Made by a program: the position numbers and the translations under genes. 64,000 bases of DNA from Clostridiaceae bacterium Marseille-Q4143 (GTDB taxonomy: Bacteria > Bacillota > Clostridia > Lachnospirales > Lachnospiraceae), in assembly GCA_018228645.1 (NCBI GenBank), contig CP073693.1:2304416-2368415 (forward strand), written 5' to 3'. Positions 53,154-62,674 of the stretch are shown piece by piece. Each line of letters opens with the position of its first letter. The stretch's first letter is position 1. The notes under the pieces are model-generated. The model had not been told where the DNA came from, did no database searches, and saw nothing but the letters and a program-made list of their open reading frames with translations.

Positions 53154-54821
53154 ATGAGAAGTGATGCAGTAAAAAAGGGTATGCAGCAGGCACCGCACAG
53201 ATCATTATTTAATGCCCTTGGATTAACGGAAGAGGAGATGAACCGTCCGCTGGTTGGAATCGTCAGCTCTTACAATGAGATTGTACCAGGTCATATGAAT
53301 CTGGACAAGATCGTACAGGCAGTGAAGATGGGAGTTGCCATGGCAGGCGGAACTCCGATTATGTTCCCGGCCATTGCTGTATGTGATGGTATTGCCATGG
53401 GACATACCGGAATGAAATATTCTCTGGTTACCCGTGACCTGATCGCAGATTCCACCGAGGCTATGGCCATGGCACATCAGTTTGATGCACTGGTTATGGT
53501 TCCGAACTGTGATAAGAATGTACCAGGTCTTCTGATGGCAGCAGCCAGAGTCAATGTTCCGACTGTATTTGTCAGCGGCGGCCCGATGCTGGCAGGACAT
53601 GTAAAAGGACAGAAGAGAAGCCTTTCCAGCATGTTCGAGGCAGTAGGTTCCTATGCAGCAGGTACCATGACAGAAGAAGATGTGAAAGAATTTGAAAATA
53701 AAGTATGTCCGACATGCGGTTCCTGTTCCGGTATGTATACTGCAAACAGCATGAACTGTCTGACAGAAGTTCTTGGTATGGGACTTCAGGGCAACGGAAC
53801 GATTCCGGCCGTTTACTCCGAGCGTATTAAACTGGCGAAGAAAGCCGGTATGAAAGTAATGGAGATGCTGGAGAAGAATATCCGCCCGAGAGACATTATG
53901 ACAGAAAAGGCATTTATGAATGCCCTGACTGTAGATATGGCACTGGGATGCTCTACCAACAGTATGCTTCATCTTCCGGCTATCGCTCATGAAGCAGGTG
54001 TGGAGTTGAATGTGGATATTGCCAATGAAGTAAGTGCAAGAACTCCGAACTTGTGCCATCTGGCACCGGCAGGTCCGACTTATATGGAAGATCTGAACGA
54101 GGCAGGCGGTGTATATGCTGTTATGAACGAACTGTCCAAAAAGAATCTGCTGAATCTGGACTGCATGACAGTAACCGGTAAGACTGTTGGAGAGAATATT
54201 AAGAACTGCATCAATAAGAATCCGGAAGTGATCCGCACTATCGACAACCCGTACAGCCAGACCGGAGGTATCGCGATCCTGAAAGGAAATCTGGCACCGG
54301 ACAGCGGTGTTGTAAAACAGTCCGCAGTTGCACCGGAGATGCTGGTACATGAAGGACCGGCACGTGTCTTTGACTGTGAGGAAGATGCGATTGAAGCTAT
54401 TAAAGGTGGCAAGATCGTAGAGGGTGATGTGGTAGTGATCCGTTACGAAGGACCGAAAGGCGGCCCGGGCATGAGAGAAATGCTGAACCCGACTTCCGCA
54501 ATTGTCGGAATGGGACTGGGGTCTTCTGTAGCCCTTATTACAGACGGACGTTTCAGCGGTGCAAGCCGCGGCGCTTCCATCGGACATGTATCACCGGAAG
54601 CAGCAGTGGGCGGACCGATCGCTCTGGTAGAAGAAGGCGATATCATCAAGATCAATATTCCGGAGCATTCTCTGAATGTAGATATTTCTGATGAAGAGAT
54701 GGCTGCAAGACGTGCAAAATGGCAGCCGAGACAGCCGAAGGTAACAACCGGTTACCTGGCTCGCTACGCGCATCTGGTAACTTCCGGAAATCGTGGAGCA
54801 ATTCTTGAGGTTCAGGACTAA
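53154..54821 (+). CDS. ilvD: Dihydroxy-acid dehydratase
   Basis: The 555-residue Fe-S enzyme makes 2-oxo acids for valine, isoleucine and leucine synthesis. It shows the cluster cysteines in [10 protein letters not shown] and [18 protein letters not shown], and the substrate-site signature [20 protein letters not shown] near the C-terminus. AGGAGGAG precedes the ATG. The next gene, ilvB, starts 14 bases later. Confidence 0.97.
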   Translation: MRSDAVKKGMQQAPHRSLFNALGLTEEEMNRPLVGIVSSYNEIVPGHMNLDKIVQAVKMGVAMAGGTPIMFPAIAVCDGIAMGHTGMKYSLVTRDLIADSTEAMAMAHQFDALVMVPNCDKNVPGLLMAAARVNVPTVFVSGGPMLAGHVKGQKRSLSSMFEAVGSYAAGTMTEEDVKEFENKVCPTCGSCSGMYTANSMNCLTEVLGMGLQGNGTIPAVYSERIKLAKKAGMKVMEMLEKNIRPRDIMTEKAFMNALTVDMALGCSTNSMLHLPAIAHEAGVELNVDIANEVSARTPNLCHLAPAGPTYMEDLNEAGGVYAVMNELSKKNLLNLDCMTVTGKTVGENIKNCINKNPEVIRTIDNPYSQTGGIAILKGNLAPDSGVVKQSAVAPEMLVHEGPARVFDCEEDAIEAIKGGKIVEGDVVVIRYEGPKGGPGMREMLNPTSAIVGMGLGSSVALITDGRFSGASRGASIGHVSPEAAVGGPIALVEEGDIIKINIPEHSLNVDISDEEMAARRAKWQPRQPKVTTGYLARYAHLVTSGNRGAILEVQD

Positions 54822-54835
54822 AGGGGGAGAAACTT

Positions 54836-56518
54836 ATGATGATGACAGGTGCAGAGATCGTCGTTGCCTGCTTGAAAGAGCAGAGGGTAGACACTGTATT
54901 CGGCTACCCAGGAGGAGCGATCTTAAATATCTATGACGCATTATATAAACACAGTGATGAGATCAGACATGTACTGACTTCCCACGAACAGGGGGCGTCC
55001 CATGCAGCGGACGGCTATGCGAGAGCAACCGGAAAAGTAGGCGTATGTATTGCGACTTCCGGTCCTGGAGCCACCAACCTGGTCACTGGTATTGCAACGG
55101 CCTACATGGATTCTGTTCCTATTGTAGCCATTACCTGTAACGTAGGAACCTCTCTTCTTGGAAAAGACAGTTTCCAGGAGGTGGATATCACCGGCATTAC
55201 CATGCCGATCACCAAACATAACTTCATTGTTAAAGATGCAAGAGACCTGGCAAAAGTGATGCGCCGTGCGTTCCGTATTGCAAAGAGCGGCCGTCCTGGT
55301 CCGGTTCTGGTGGATATTACCAAGGATGCGACTGCCAATCAGGCAGAGTATATTGAGGAGGTTCCGGATGTGATCCTTCCAGATACGGCATGTATCACCG
55401 ACGCTGATCTGGAACAGGCAGCAACTCTGATTCGCGAGGCAGAAAAGCCAATGATCTTTGTGGGCGGTGGTGCGATCGCAGCAGATGCCAGTGCAGAACT
55501 TCTGGAGTTTGTCGAGAAGGTACATGCACCGGTATGTGATTCCCTGATGGGCAAAGGCGCATTTCCGGGAACTCATGCACTGTATGCTGGTATGCTGGGT
55601 ATGCACGGAACCAAATATGCGAACTTGGGTGTGGCAGACTGTGATCTCCTGATCACGGTAGGTTCCCGTTTCAGTGACCGTGTATTCGGAAATGCATCCA
55701 AATTTGCACAGCATGCAAAAGTGCTGCAGATCGATGTGGATCCGGCTGAGATTAATAAAAATATTATTACGAGTGCAAGTATCATTGGAGATGTGAAAGA
55801 AGTGCTGAAACGCCTGAATCCGCTGCTCGATCAGCAGAATCACGATACGTGGGTTGCGCATATTGATGATCTGAAGGAAAGATTCCCGCTGAAATATAAT
55901 CGCGAAGGATTGACCGGACCGTACATCATCGAAGAGATCTACCGCGTGACAAAGGGAGACGCGATTATCTGCACCGAGGTAGGGCAGCATCAGATGTGGG
56001 CTGCACAGTATTATAAATACAGCAAACCACGTACTTTACTGACGTCTGGCGGTCTGGGAACCATGGGCTATGGATTAGGGGCAGCCATGGGAGCCAAGAT
56101 TGCAAAACCAGAGAAGACGGTTATCAATGTAGCTGGAGACGGATGTTTCCGTATGAACTTAAACGAGCTGGCGACAGCTTCCCGTTATAATATTCCGATT
56201 GTGGAAGTTGTAATTAACAACCATGTACTGGGTATGGTACGTCAGTGGCAGACTCTGTTCTATGGCGGAAGATATTCAGCAACCGTTCTTGATGACAAGG
56301 TAGATTTTGTCAAAGTAGCAGAAGGACTTGGATGCAAAGCCATCCGCATTACGAAAAAAGAAGAAGTAGGGCCGGCGCTGGAAGAAGCAATTGCTTACGG
56401 CGGACCGGTAGTTCTGGACTGCCAGATTGATCAGGATGACAAAGTATTCCCGATGGTTCCGGCAGGGGCAGCAATCGATGAAGTCTTTGATGAAGACGAT
56501 CTGAACAAAAACAAGTAA
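54836..56518 (+). CDS. ilvB: Acetolactate synthase large subunit
   Basis: The 560-residue thiamine-diphosphate enzyme starts MMMTGAEIVVACLKEQRVDT, with two alternative ATGs in tandem. VFGYPGGAILNIYDAL contains the ThDP-contact region with E51 in SHEQGASHAADG. The C-terminal ThDP motif is GDGCFRMNLNELATASRYNIP. It joins two pyruvates, or pyruvate and 2-oxobutyrate. The regulatory subunit ilvN is not adjacent and is not in the window, so it must be encoded elsewhere if present. Confidence 0.96.
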   Translation: MMMTGAEIVVACLKEQRVDTVFGYPGGAILNIYDALYKHSDEIRHVLTSHEQGASHAADGYARATGKVGVCIATSGPGATNLVTGIATAYMDSVPIVAITCNVGTSLLGKDSFQEVDITGITMPITKHNFIVKDARDLAKVMRRAFRIAKSGRPGPVLVDITKDATANQAEYIEEVPDVILPDTACITDADLEQAATLIREAEKPMIFVGGGAIAADASAELLEFVEKVHAPVCDSLMGKGAFPGTHALYAGMLGMHGTKYANLGVADCDLLITVGSRFSDRVFGNASKFAQHAKVLQIDVDPAEINKNIITSASIIGDVKEVLKRLNPLLDQQNHDTWVAHIDDLKERFPLKYNREGLTGPYIIEEIYRVTKGDAIICTEVGQHQMWAAQYYKYSKPRTLLTSGGLGTMGYGLGAAMGAKIAKPEKTVINVAGDGCFRMNLNELATASRYNIPIVEVVINNHVLGMVRQWQTLFYGGRYSATVLDDKVDFVKVAEGLGCKAIRITKKEEVGPALEEAIAYGGPVVLDCQIDQDDKVFPMVPAGAAIDEVFDEDDLNKNK

Positions 56519-56532
56519 AACGCATACAATGG

Positions 56533-56552
56533 GGGAAAGGGAAACCTTTCCC
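56533..56552 (+). other. Hairpin between ilvB and serC
   Basis: GGGAAAGG (56533-56540) and CCTTTCCC (56545-56552) pair around GAAA, a stable tetraloop. No T tract follows, so it may mark an mRNA boundary rather than a terminator. Confidence 0.5.
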
Positions 56553-56596
56553 TCGGTGTGTATAAATGACTTCAGAGGAAGAGGAGTGTGTGAAAA

Positions 56597-57679
56597 ATGA
56601 GCAGAGTTTACAATTTTTCTGCAGGACCGGCAGTATTACCGGAGGAAGTATTAAAGGAAGTGGCAGCGGAGATGCTGGATTACAATGGAAGCGGCATGTC
56701 TGTTATGGAAATGAGTCACAGATCCAAGGTATTTGAAGAGATTCTGAATACGGCAGAGCAGGATTTTCGTGATCTCTTAAAGATTCCGGATAATTACAAA
56801 GTACTGTTCCTGTCAGGCGGCGCTCATCACCAGTTTGCTGCAGTTCCCATGAACCTGATGAAAAATGGAGTGGCAGATTATATTATTACCGGACAGTGGG
56901 CAAAGAAAGCATTCGCAGAGGCGCAGAAATACGGTACTGCCAATAAGATCGCTTCCAGTGAGGATCAGACATTTTCCTACATTCCGGACTGCTCCGACCT
57001 GCCAGTCAGCGAGAATGCAGATTATGTATATATTTGTGAAAACAACACTATTTATGGAACCAAATTCAAGACCCTCCCGAACACCAAAGGAAAAGAACTG
57101 GTGGCAGATGTATCTTCCTGTTTCCTGTCTGAGCCGATGGATGTGACCAAATATGGAATGTTCTATGGCGGCGTACAGAAGAACATCGGACCGGCTGGTA
57201 TGGTTATCGCAGTGATCCGTGAGGATCTGATCCGCGATGATGTTATGCCCTGCACACCGACCATCATGAAATACAAAACCCAGGCAGATGCCAATTCCCT
57301 TTACAATACGCCGAACTGCTACTGCATCTATGTGTGCGGAAAAGTCTTCAAATGGCTGAAAAATATGGGCGGCCTGGAAGTAATGAAACAGCGCAATGAA
57401 GAGAAAGCTGCCATCCTGTATGATTATCTGGATAACAGCAAGATGTTCCGTGGAACTGTCCGCAAGGAAGACCGTTCTCTTATGAATGTACCGTTTGTAA
57501 CCGGTGATAAAGATCTGGATGCCAAATTTGTAAAAGAAGCTACAGCAGCAGGTCTTGTGAATCTGAAAGGACACAGAACCGTAGGCGGTATGAGAGCAAG
57601 CATTTATAATGCAATGCCGAAGGAAGGTGTGGAAGCCCTGGTGGCATTCATGAAGAAATTTGAAGAGGAGAACGCGTAG
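56597..57679 (+). CDS. serC: Phosphoserine aminotransferase
   Basis: The 360-residue class V aminotransferase begins with the family hallmark VYNFSAGPAVLPEEVL. The PLP-binding lysine is in FYGGVQKNIGPAG, and the C-terminal GHRTVGGMRASIYNAMP binds substrate. It makes 3-phosphoserine from 3-phosphohydroxypyruvate. serA starts one base after its stop. Confidence 0.97.
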   Translation: MSRVYNFSAGPAVLPEEVLKEVAAEMLDYNGSGMSVMEMSHRSKVFEEILNTAEQDFRDLLKIPDNYKVLFLSGGAHHQFAAVPMNLMKNGVADYIITGQWAKKAFAEAQKYGTANKIASSEDQTFSYIPDCSDLPVSENADYVYICENNTIYGTKFKTLPNTKGKELVADVSSCFLSEPMDVTKYGMFYGGVQKNIGPAGMVIAVIREDLIRDDVMPCTPTIMKYKTQADANSLYNTPNCYCIYVCGKVFKWLKNMGGLEVMKQRNEEKAAILYDYLDNSKMFRGTVRKEDRSLMNVPFVTGDKDLDAKFVKEATAAGLVNLKGHRTVGGMRASIYNAMPKEGVEALVAFMKKFEEENA

Positions 57680-57680
57680 G

Positions 57681-58844
57681 ATGTATCAGTATCATTGCCT
57701 GAATCCGATTGCAGAGGTCGGACTGAAGAATTTTAACGGAAATTATGCAAAAACAGATAAAATTGAGGATGCGGATGCAGTGCTGGTAAGAAGTGCTGTC
57801 ATGCATGACATGGACCTGCCGGAGAAGCTCTGCGTGATCGGAAGAGCAGGAGCAGGAGTAAATAATATTCCTCTTGGAAAATGCTCTGAGCAGGGTATTG
57901 CAGTCTTCAATACACCGGGTGCCAATGCAAATGGTGTAAAAGAGCTGGTGATCGCAGGACTTCTGCTGGCATCCAGAGATATTGTAGGAGGTATTCACTG
58001 GGTACAGTCTGAGCGTCAGAACGAAGAGATTGAGAAGCTTGCCGAGAAGCAGAAGAAACAGTTTGCGGGCGGTGAGATCAAAGGAAAGAAACTGGGTATC
58101 ATCGGTCTTGGAGCCATCGGTATTCTGGTAGCAAATGCAGCTGTTGCCCTTGGCATGGAAGTATACGGTTATGACCCGTTTATTTCTGTAGAAGCAGCAT
58201 GGAAGCTTTCCAGAGATGTACACCACACTACCGATGTCAACGAGATTTATCGTGAGTGTGACTACATCACCATTCATGTACCGCTGATGGACAGCACCAA
58301 GGGAATGATCGGAGCAGATGCGATTGCGCTGATGAAATCGAGTGTTGTTGTACTGAATTTTGCAAGAGGTCCCCTGGTAGATCAGAAAGCCATTGTAGAG
58401 GCACTGAAAACCAACCGCATTCATAAATATGTAACGGATTTCCCGACTACAGATCTGGCAAACCTGAAAAATGCCATTGTGATTCCGCATCTGGGAGCAT
58501 CCACGAAAGAGTCCGAGGACAACTGTGCGGTTATGGCTGTCAAAGAGATTCAGGATTATCTGGAGAACGGAAATATTCACAATTCTGTCAACTATCCGAA
58601 CTGTGATATGGGTGTATGCAATGATGCTATGCGTGTTACCATCATCCATCGCAACATTCCGAACATGCTGACCAAATTTACCGCTGCATTCGGTGATCTG
58701 GGTATCAATATCGAGAAGCTGACCAATGTCACCAGAGGTGAGTATGGTTATGTTATGATCGATCTGGGAAATGTAGCTGATGAAGAAGAAATCGAAAAGA
58801 TCCGGGCTATCGAAGGTGTATTAAGAGTCCGGACTATGAAATAA
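57681..58844 (+). CDS. serA: D-3-phosphoglycerate dehydrogenase, ACT-domain type
   Basis: The ATG at 57681 immediately follows the serC stop. The 387-residue enzyme has the Rossmann motif GLGAIGILVANAA, the catalytic arginine and histidine segments NFARGPLVD and VIPHLGASTKES, and a C-terminal ACT domain (LGINIEKLTNVTRGEYGYVMID) for serine feedback. It catalyses the first step of serine synthesis. It lacks the larger intervening domain of long SerA forms. Its stop overlaps the start of the DUF1015 gene. Confidence 0.95.
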   Translation: MYQYHCLNPIAEVGLKNFNGNYAKTDKIEDADAVLVRSAVMHDMDLPEKLCVIGRAGAGVNNIPLGKCSEQGIAVFNTPGANANGVKELVIAGLLLASRDIVGGIHWVQSERQNEEIEKLAEKQKKQFAGGEIKGKKLGIIGLGAIGILVANAAVALGMEVYGYDPFISVEAAWKLSRDVHHTTDVNEIYRECDYITIHVPLMDSTKGMIGADAIALMKSSVVVLNFARGPLVDQKAIVEALKTNRIHKYVTDFPTTDLANLKNAIVIPHLGASTKESEDNCAVMAVKEIQDYLENGNIHNSVNYPNCDMGVCNDAMRVTIIHRNIPNMLTKFTAAFGDLGINIEKLTNVTRGEYGYVMIDLGNVADEEEIEKIRAIEGVLRVRTMK

Positions 58845-60082
58845 TGGCGGCTGTAAAACCGTTTCGGTGCATTCATCCGGCAAATGGCAGGGAAGAGCAG
58901 ATTGCTGCTCTTCCCTATGATGTTTATAGCCGGGAAGAGGCACGGAATGCGGTAGAAGGAAAACCCCTCTCTTTTCTGAATATTGACCGTCCGGAGACCA
59001 TGTTTGCCCCGGAACAGGATATGTATGCGCCAGAAGTCTACAAAGCTGCAGCAAGTCGTCTGCAGCAGATGAGGACAGAGGGCAGCTTTGTACAGGAAGA
59101 GATGCCGGTCTATTATCTCTATGAGCTGACCATGGACGGCCGTTCCCAGACAGGAATTGTGGCCTGTGCTTCCGTGGATGATTATCTCAACAAAGTCATT
59201 AAGAAGCATGAAAATACCAGAGAAGAGAAGGAACAGGACCGTATCCGACACGTAGATGTCTGCAGTGCCCAGACCGGTCCTATATTTCTGGCATACCGTT
59301 CCAATGAAGTACTCCGAAAACTGACGGCCAGAGTAAAAGCAACAGAGCCGGAATTTGCTTTTGTATCGGAAGATGGAATCGGACACAGAGGCTGGAAGAT
59401 CAGCAATCAGGAAGAAGTACAGCAGATTGAGCAGGCTTTTTCAAAGATCGACAGTATTTATATCGCGGATGGCCACCATAGAGCTGCGTCCGCGGTGAAA
59501 GTAGGATTAAAACGCCGTGCAGAGCATCCGGATTACGACGGAACCGAAGAATTCAACTATTTCCTTTCCGTGCTGTTCCCGGATGAGGAACTGCTGATCA
59601 TGGATTATAACCGGGTAGTCAAAGATCTGAACGGTCTGTCCGAAGCAGAATTTTTAGCAAAAGTCTCGGAAAAGTTTGAAACCCGGAAACTCACACAGCA
59701 GGCGAAACCGGAAGAAAAAGGACAGATAACCATGTATCTACATGGCAGCTGGTACCTTCTGAAAGCAAGAGATACTTATAAAAAAGCAGACCCGGTGGAG
59801 GCACTGGACGTCTCTTTCCTTCAGAGAGAGCTGTTGGAGCCGGTGCTTGGCATCGGTGATCCGAGAACCGATGACCGGATTGATTTCATCGGAGGAATCC
59901 GTGGATTATCTGAACTGGAACGAAGGGCGGACAGCGACTGTGAGGTGGCATTTGCCATGTATCCCACCTCCATTCAGGAGCTCTTTGAAGTAGCAGATGC
60001 AGGACTTCTGATGCCGCCTAAATCCACCTGGTTCGAGCCGAAGCTTCGGAGCGGACTGTTTATTCATGAGATTGAGAAATAA
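58844..60082 (+). CDS. DUF1015 family protein
   Basis: The 412-residue protein begins VKPFRCIHPANGREEQIAALPYDV, the family N-terminus. It contains IADGHHRAASA near residue 206, where two histidines and an aspartate suggest a metal or catalytic site. The C-terminal VGIGDPRTDDRIDFIGGIRG is also conserved. The family is strongly associated with serA and serC in clostridia, and here the genes overlap by one base. That suggests a role in serine metabolism, such as phosphoserine handling; the reaction is not established to my knowledge. Confidence 0.88.
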   Translation: MAAVKPFRCIHPANGREEQIAALPYDVYSREEARNAVEGKPLSFLNIDRPETMFAPEQDMYAPEVYKAAASRLQQMRTEGSFVQEEMPVYYLYELTMDGRSQTGIVACASVDDYLNKVIKKHENTREEKEQDRIRHVDVCSAQTGPIFLAYRSNEVLRKLTARVKATEPEFAFVSEDGIGHRGWKISNQEEVQQIEQAFSKIDSIYIADGHHRAASAVKVGLKRRAEHPDYDGTEEFNYFLSVLFPDEELLIMDYNRVVKDLNGLSEAEFLAKVSEKFETRKLTQQAKPEEKGQITMYLHGSWYLLKARDTYKKADPVEALDVSFLQRELLEPVLGIGDPRTDDRIDFIGGIRGLSELERRADSDCEVAFAMYPTSIQELFEVADAGLLMPPKSTWFEPKLRSGLFIHEIEK

Positions 60083-60084
60083 GT

Positions 60085-60125
60085 AAAAAAGACTGCCCCT
60101 GGGATGAAAACTCAAGGGCAGTTTG
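60085..60125. terminator. Bidirectional terminator
   Basis: AAAAAAGACTGCCC (60085-60098) pairs with GGGCAGTTT (60116-60124) between convergent genes; A and T tracts flank the stem on both sides. Confidence 0.7.
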
Positions 60126-60132
60126 GTATTTG

Positions 60133-60936
60133 TTAGCAGGGCTGGAAGCGGAAGACATAGTCTCTTGCTTTGCCGCCATCCAGGAACTGTACATATTTTT
60201 TCTTCAGCATATCCGTACAGGAAACCTGATCCATGGTTCCGCCACACCACGGTTCGATGCAGAGGAAGGGGGCATCTTTTTTGATGGGAGTCCAGAAAGC
60301 CACGCTTTCATATCCCGGGAAATCAAACTGGATGCCCTTTTCTGTTTTGGAACTGATGAGTCTGACTGTGCGGTGGGTAAGATTCTCATAGAGGATGGCG
60401 TCATGATCAAACAGGGGATACTGGAGGTGCAGATCCGGAACATTCTCATCTTCAAAGCGGAGCATATAGTCAGTGAACTGCTCGCCATCTTCCATAGGAC
60501 AGAAGAAAGCAGGATGTCCACCGATGAGGAATGGCATTTCTTCATTACCAAGGTTGGAGACACCGTAGGTCGCTTCCAGTGCTGAACCCTTTAGACGGAA
60601 GGTAACCGTGAACCGGAAATCATAAGGATAGATGGATTTCGTGAAATCACTGGTCCCGGTGGAGAGTACCACATAGTCGTCTCCCTGTTCTGCGACATCA
60701 AATTCTACATCTTTGACAAAGCCATGGCGTGGAACGGCATAATCCGTACCGTGAATGGTGACGGTCTCCGGCACAGCACCGATGTACGGGAAAAGTACCG
60801 GTGAGGTCTTTGCCCAGTAAGCCGGATCTTTCTGCCACATATATTCTTTACCGGCAACGGTTTTATAGGACAGGAGTTCTGCACCGTGGGTGCGGCAGGT
60901 GACGGTGGCTTCTGCATTCTGAATGGTAATGTTCAT
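60133..60936 (-). CDS. Aldose 1-epimerase family protein (LacX-like)
   Basis: The 267-residue beta-sandwich protein shows the family motifs VPRHGFVKD near residue 68, GGHPAFFCP near 139 and LCIEPWCGG near 231, with the catalytic histidine and glutamate. It resembles the LacX/hexose-6-phosphate mutarotase group. The substrate is an aldose or sugar phosphate and is not defined. AAGGGGGATTTT lies before its ATG. It is a single minus-strand gene. Confidence 0.88.
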   Translation of the reverse strand: MNITIQNAEATVTCRTHGAELLSYKTVAGKEYMWQKDPAYWAKTSPVLFPYIGAVPETVTIHGTDYAVPRHGFVKDVEFDVAEQGDDYVVLSTGTSDFTKSIYPYDFRFTVTFRLKGSALEATYGVSNLGNEEMPFLIGGHPAFFCPMEDGEQFTDYMLRFEDENVPDLHLQYPLFDHDAILYENLTHRTVRLISSKTEKGIQFDFPGYESVAFWTPIKKDAPFLCIEPWCGGTMDQVSCTDMLKKKYVQFLDGGKARDYVFRFQPC

Positions 60937-61006
60937 GATAAAATCCCCCTTGGTGGTTATTCTAATAACAGTATAGAAGGTTTTAGGGATGCTTGCAAGT
61001 ACAGTC

Positions 61007-61036
61007 TTTACCTTCCGGGTGAAATAGTGCTATACT
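61007..61036 (+). promoter_or_regulatory. Probable promoter of the DUF6472 gene
   Basis: TTTACC and TATACT are spaced by 18 bases and lie 24 bases before the ATG. Confidence 0.4.
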
Positions 61037-61060
61037 TATGATGGAAAGGGGCGTGAAGAG

Positions 61061-61243
61061 ATGAGTACGGCTACAAGTTGCGATACCTGCAGAAATTATG
61101 TGTATGATGAGGATTATGAATATTATGTGTGTGAGATGGATCTGGACGAGGACGAGATGTACCGTTTCCTGACCAGTTCTGTGCAGAGCTGCCCCTATTA
61201 TCAGCTGGATAATGAATATTTAATTGTACGAAAACAGATGTAA
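61061..61243 (+). CDS. DUF6472 family small protein
   Basis: The 60-residue protein is rich in acid and tyrosine residues and has four cysteines (CDTCRNYVYDEDY, YYVCEMDLDEDEM and SCPYYQLDNEY) arranged like a small metal-binding knuckle. Its size and motifs fit the Lachnospiraceae family DUF6472. It starts with ATG after AAAGGGGCG. The following glycosyltransferase gene begins 16 bases downstream, so they may be co-transcribed. Function unknown. Confidence 0.75.
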   Translation: MSTATSCDTCRNYVYDEDYEYYVCEMDLDEDEMYRFLTSSVQSCPYYQLDNEYLIVRKQM

Positions 61244-61258
61244 GGAGCATGAAAATAA

Positions 61259-62650
61259 ATGCCGTTTGTGACATTGATTATACCCATTTATAATGCGGAG
61301 CGTTATCTGAGAAGATGTCTGGACAGTGTGATGGAGCAGACTTATGCAGATATGGAAGTACTGCTGATGAACGACGGAAGCACAGATGGAAGTCTTGCTA
61401 TCTGCCGGGAATACGAGGAAAAGGATCTCCGTTTCCGGACGATCGATAAGGAAAATACGGGTGTATCAGATACAAGAAATCAGGCAATGTTGCTGGCCAG
61501 AGGAACTTATCTGCAGTTTCTGGACAGCGATGACTGGCTGACACCGGATGCAACAGAGAGTCTGGCGGAAGCAGCCAGAGCCGATGACTGTGACCTGGTA
61601 GTGGCAGATTTCTACCGGGTAAATGGAAAGCGTTACGTAGAGAAAAAGCACATTAAAAAGACCTATGTTATGACCAGGGAAGAATTTGCCATGGAGATGG
61701 CAGAGGATCCGGCGGATTTTTATTATGGTGTTATGTGGAACAAATTATACCGGAAAAGCATTCTTCTGGAACATCAGATTCAGTGTGATACCTCCATGAA
61801 CTGGTGTGAGGATTTCGTACTGAATCTTCAGATGATCCGCCATGCAGAGCGTTTCCGGGCACTGCAGAAGCCAATCTATTATTATATGAAACGAAAAGGC
61901 AGCCTGGTATCGACAGAAGCTGTCTCGACAGAAGCCGTGAAGGTGAAGTTTGAACTGCTGGAAAAATATAGGGATCTATATCAGAGCATAGGCCTTTACG
62001 AAGAGCATAAATTGAAGATTAATTCCTATATACTGGCAGTTGCAAAAGATGGAGCAGCAGGAGTGATGACCCCAAAAAGTAAAAAGCTGTCTCCGGAGAA
62101 TGTGATTCCGGATAAAGAGAAACCGGGGTATCAGCATGTAGAGCATACATTTGAACCAGTCTATGATGAAAATTCCGAGATTTTGATTCTGGGTACTTTT
62201 CCATCGGTGAAATCCAGAGAAAATAATTTCTATTATGGACATCCCCAGAACCGGTTCTGGAAGCTGATAGCAGGGCTTACTAAAGAACCGGTGCCGGAGA
62301 CGATAGAGGAAAAGAAGACTCTGCTTTTGAAACATCACATTGCCCTATGGGATGTGGTGCAGAGCTGTGATATCATCGGTTCCAGTGACAGCAGTATTAA
62401 AAATGTGGTTCCGGCAGATATTGCAAAGATTCTAAAAGAAAGTTCTGTACAGAGAATTTATGCCAATGGAGACAAGGCGTACCGCCTATATAAAAAATAC
62501 TGCGAAAAAGAAACAGGAAAGAAGGCAGAAAAACTACCTTCCACCAGTCCGGCGAATGCAATTTTCACCCTGGATCGTCTGATGGAGATCTGGGGCGCGG
62601 AAATTTTCGGCAGAACAGAAGAAAACGAAAGCGTTAAGGGTACGGTGTGA
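61259..62650 (+). CDS. Fusion: GT2 glycosyltransferase and DNA-deoxyinosine glycosylase
   Basis: Residues 1-230 are a GT-A family 2 glycosyltransferase with TLIIPIYNAERYLRRCLDSV, the nucleotide site NDGSTDGS and the metal-binding FLDSDDW. From about residue 293 the protein is a hypoxanthine/uracil-DNA glycosylase, opening HTFEPVYDENSEILILGTFP, then SVKSRENNFYYGHPQNRFWK, ALWDVVQSCDIIGSSD and SPAN near the end. Both parts look complete and one open frame spans them. A 15-base tandem duplication encodes VSTEA twice (about residues 218-227). A fusion of cell-envelope and DNA-repair activities is odd. Confidence 0.82.
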   Translation: MPFVTLIIPIYNAERYLRRCLDSVMEQTYADMEVLLMNDGSTDGSLAICREYEEKDLRFRTIDKENTGVSDTRNQAMLLARGTYLQFLDSDDWLTPDATESLAEAARADDCDLVVADFYRVNGKRYVEKKHIKKTYVMTREEFAMEMAEDPADFYYGVMWNKLYRKSILLEHQIQCDTSMNWCEDFVLNLQMIRHAERFRALQKPIYYYMKRKGSLVSTEAVSTEAVKVKFELLEKYRDLYQSIGLYEEHKLKINSYILAVAKDGAAGVMTPKSKKLSPENVIPDKEKPGYQHVEHTFEPVYDENSEILILGTFPSVKSRENNFYYGHPQNRFWKLIAGLTKEPVPETIEEKKTLLLKHHIALWDVVQSCDIIGSSDSSIKNVVPADIAKILKESSVQRIYANGDKAYRLYKKYCEKETGKKAEKLPSTSPANAIFTLDRLMEIWGAEIFGRTEENESVKGTV

Positions 62651-62674
62651 ATCGTCCCCGGAGAGGAGATACAG

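Noticed and set aside
53223..54587. 454-residue open frame antisense to ilvD
   Set aside because: It is the antisense shadow of a complete housekeeping gene, rich in cysteine and histidine, with no start signal.
54941..55990. 349-residue open frame antisense to ilvB
   Set aside because: It is a shadow frame with no recognisable motif.
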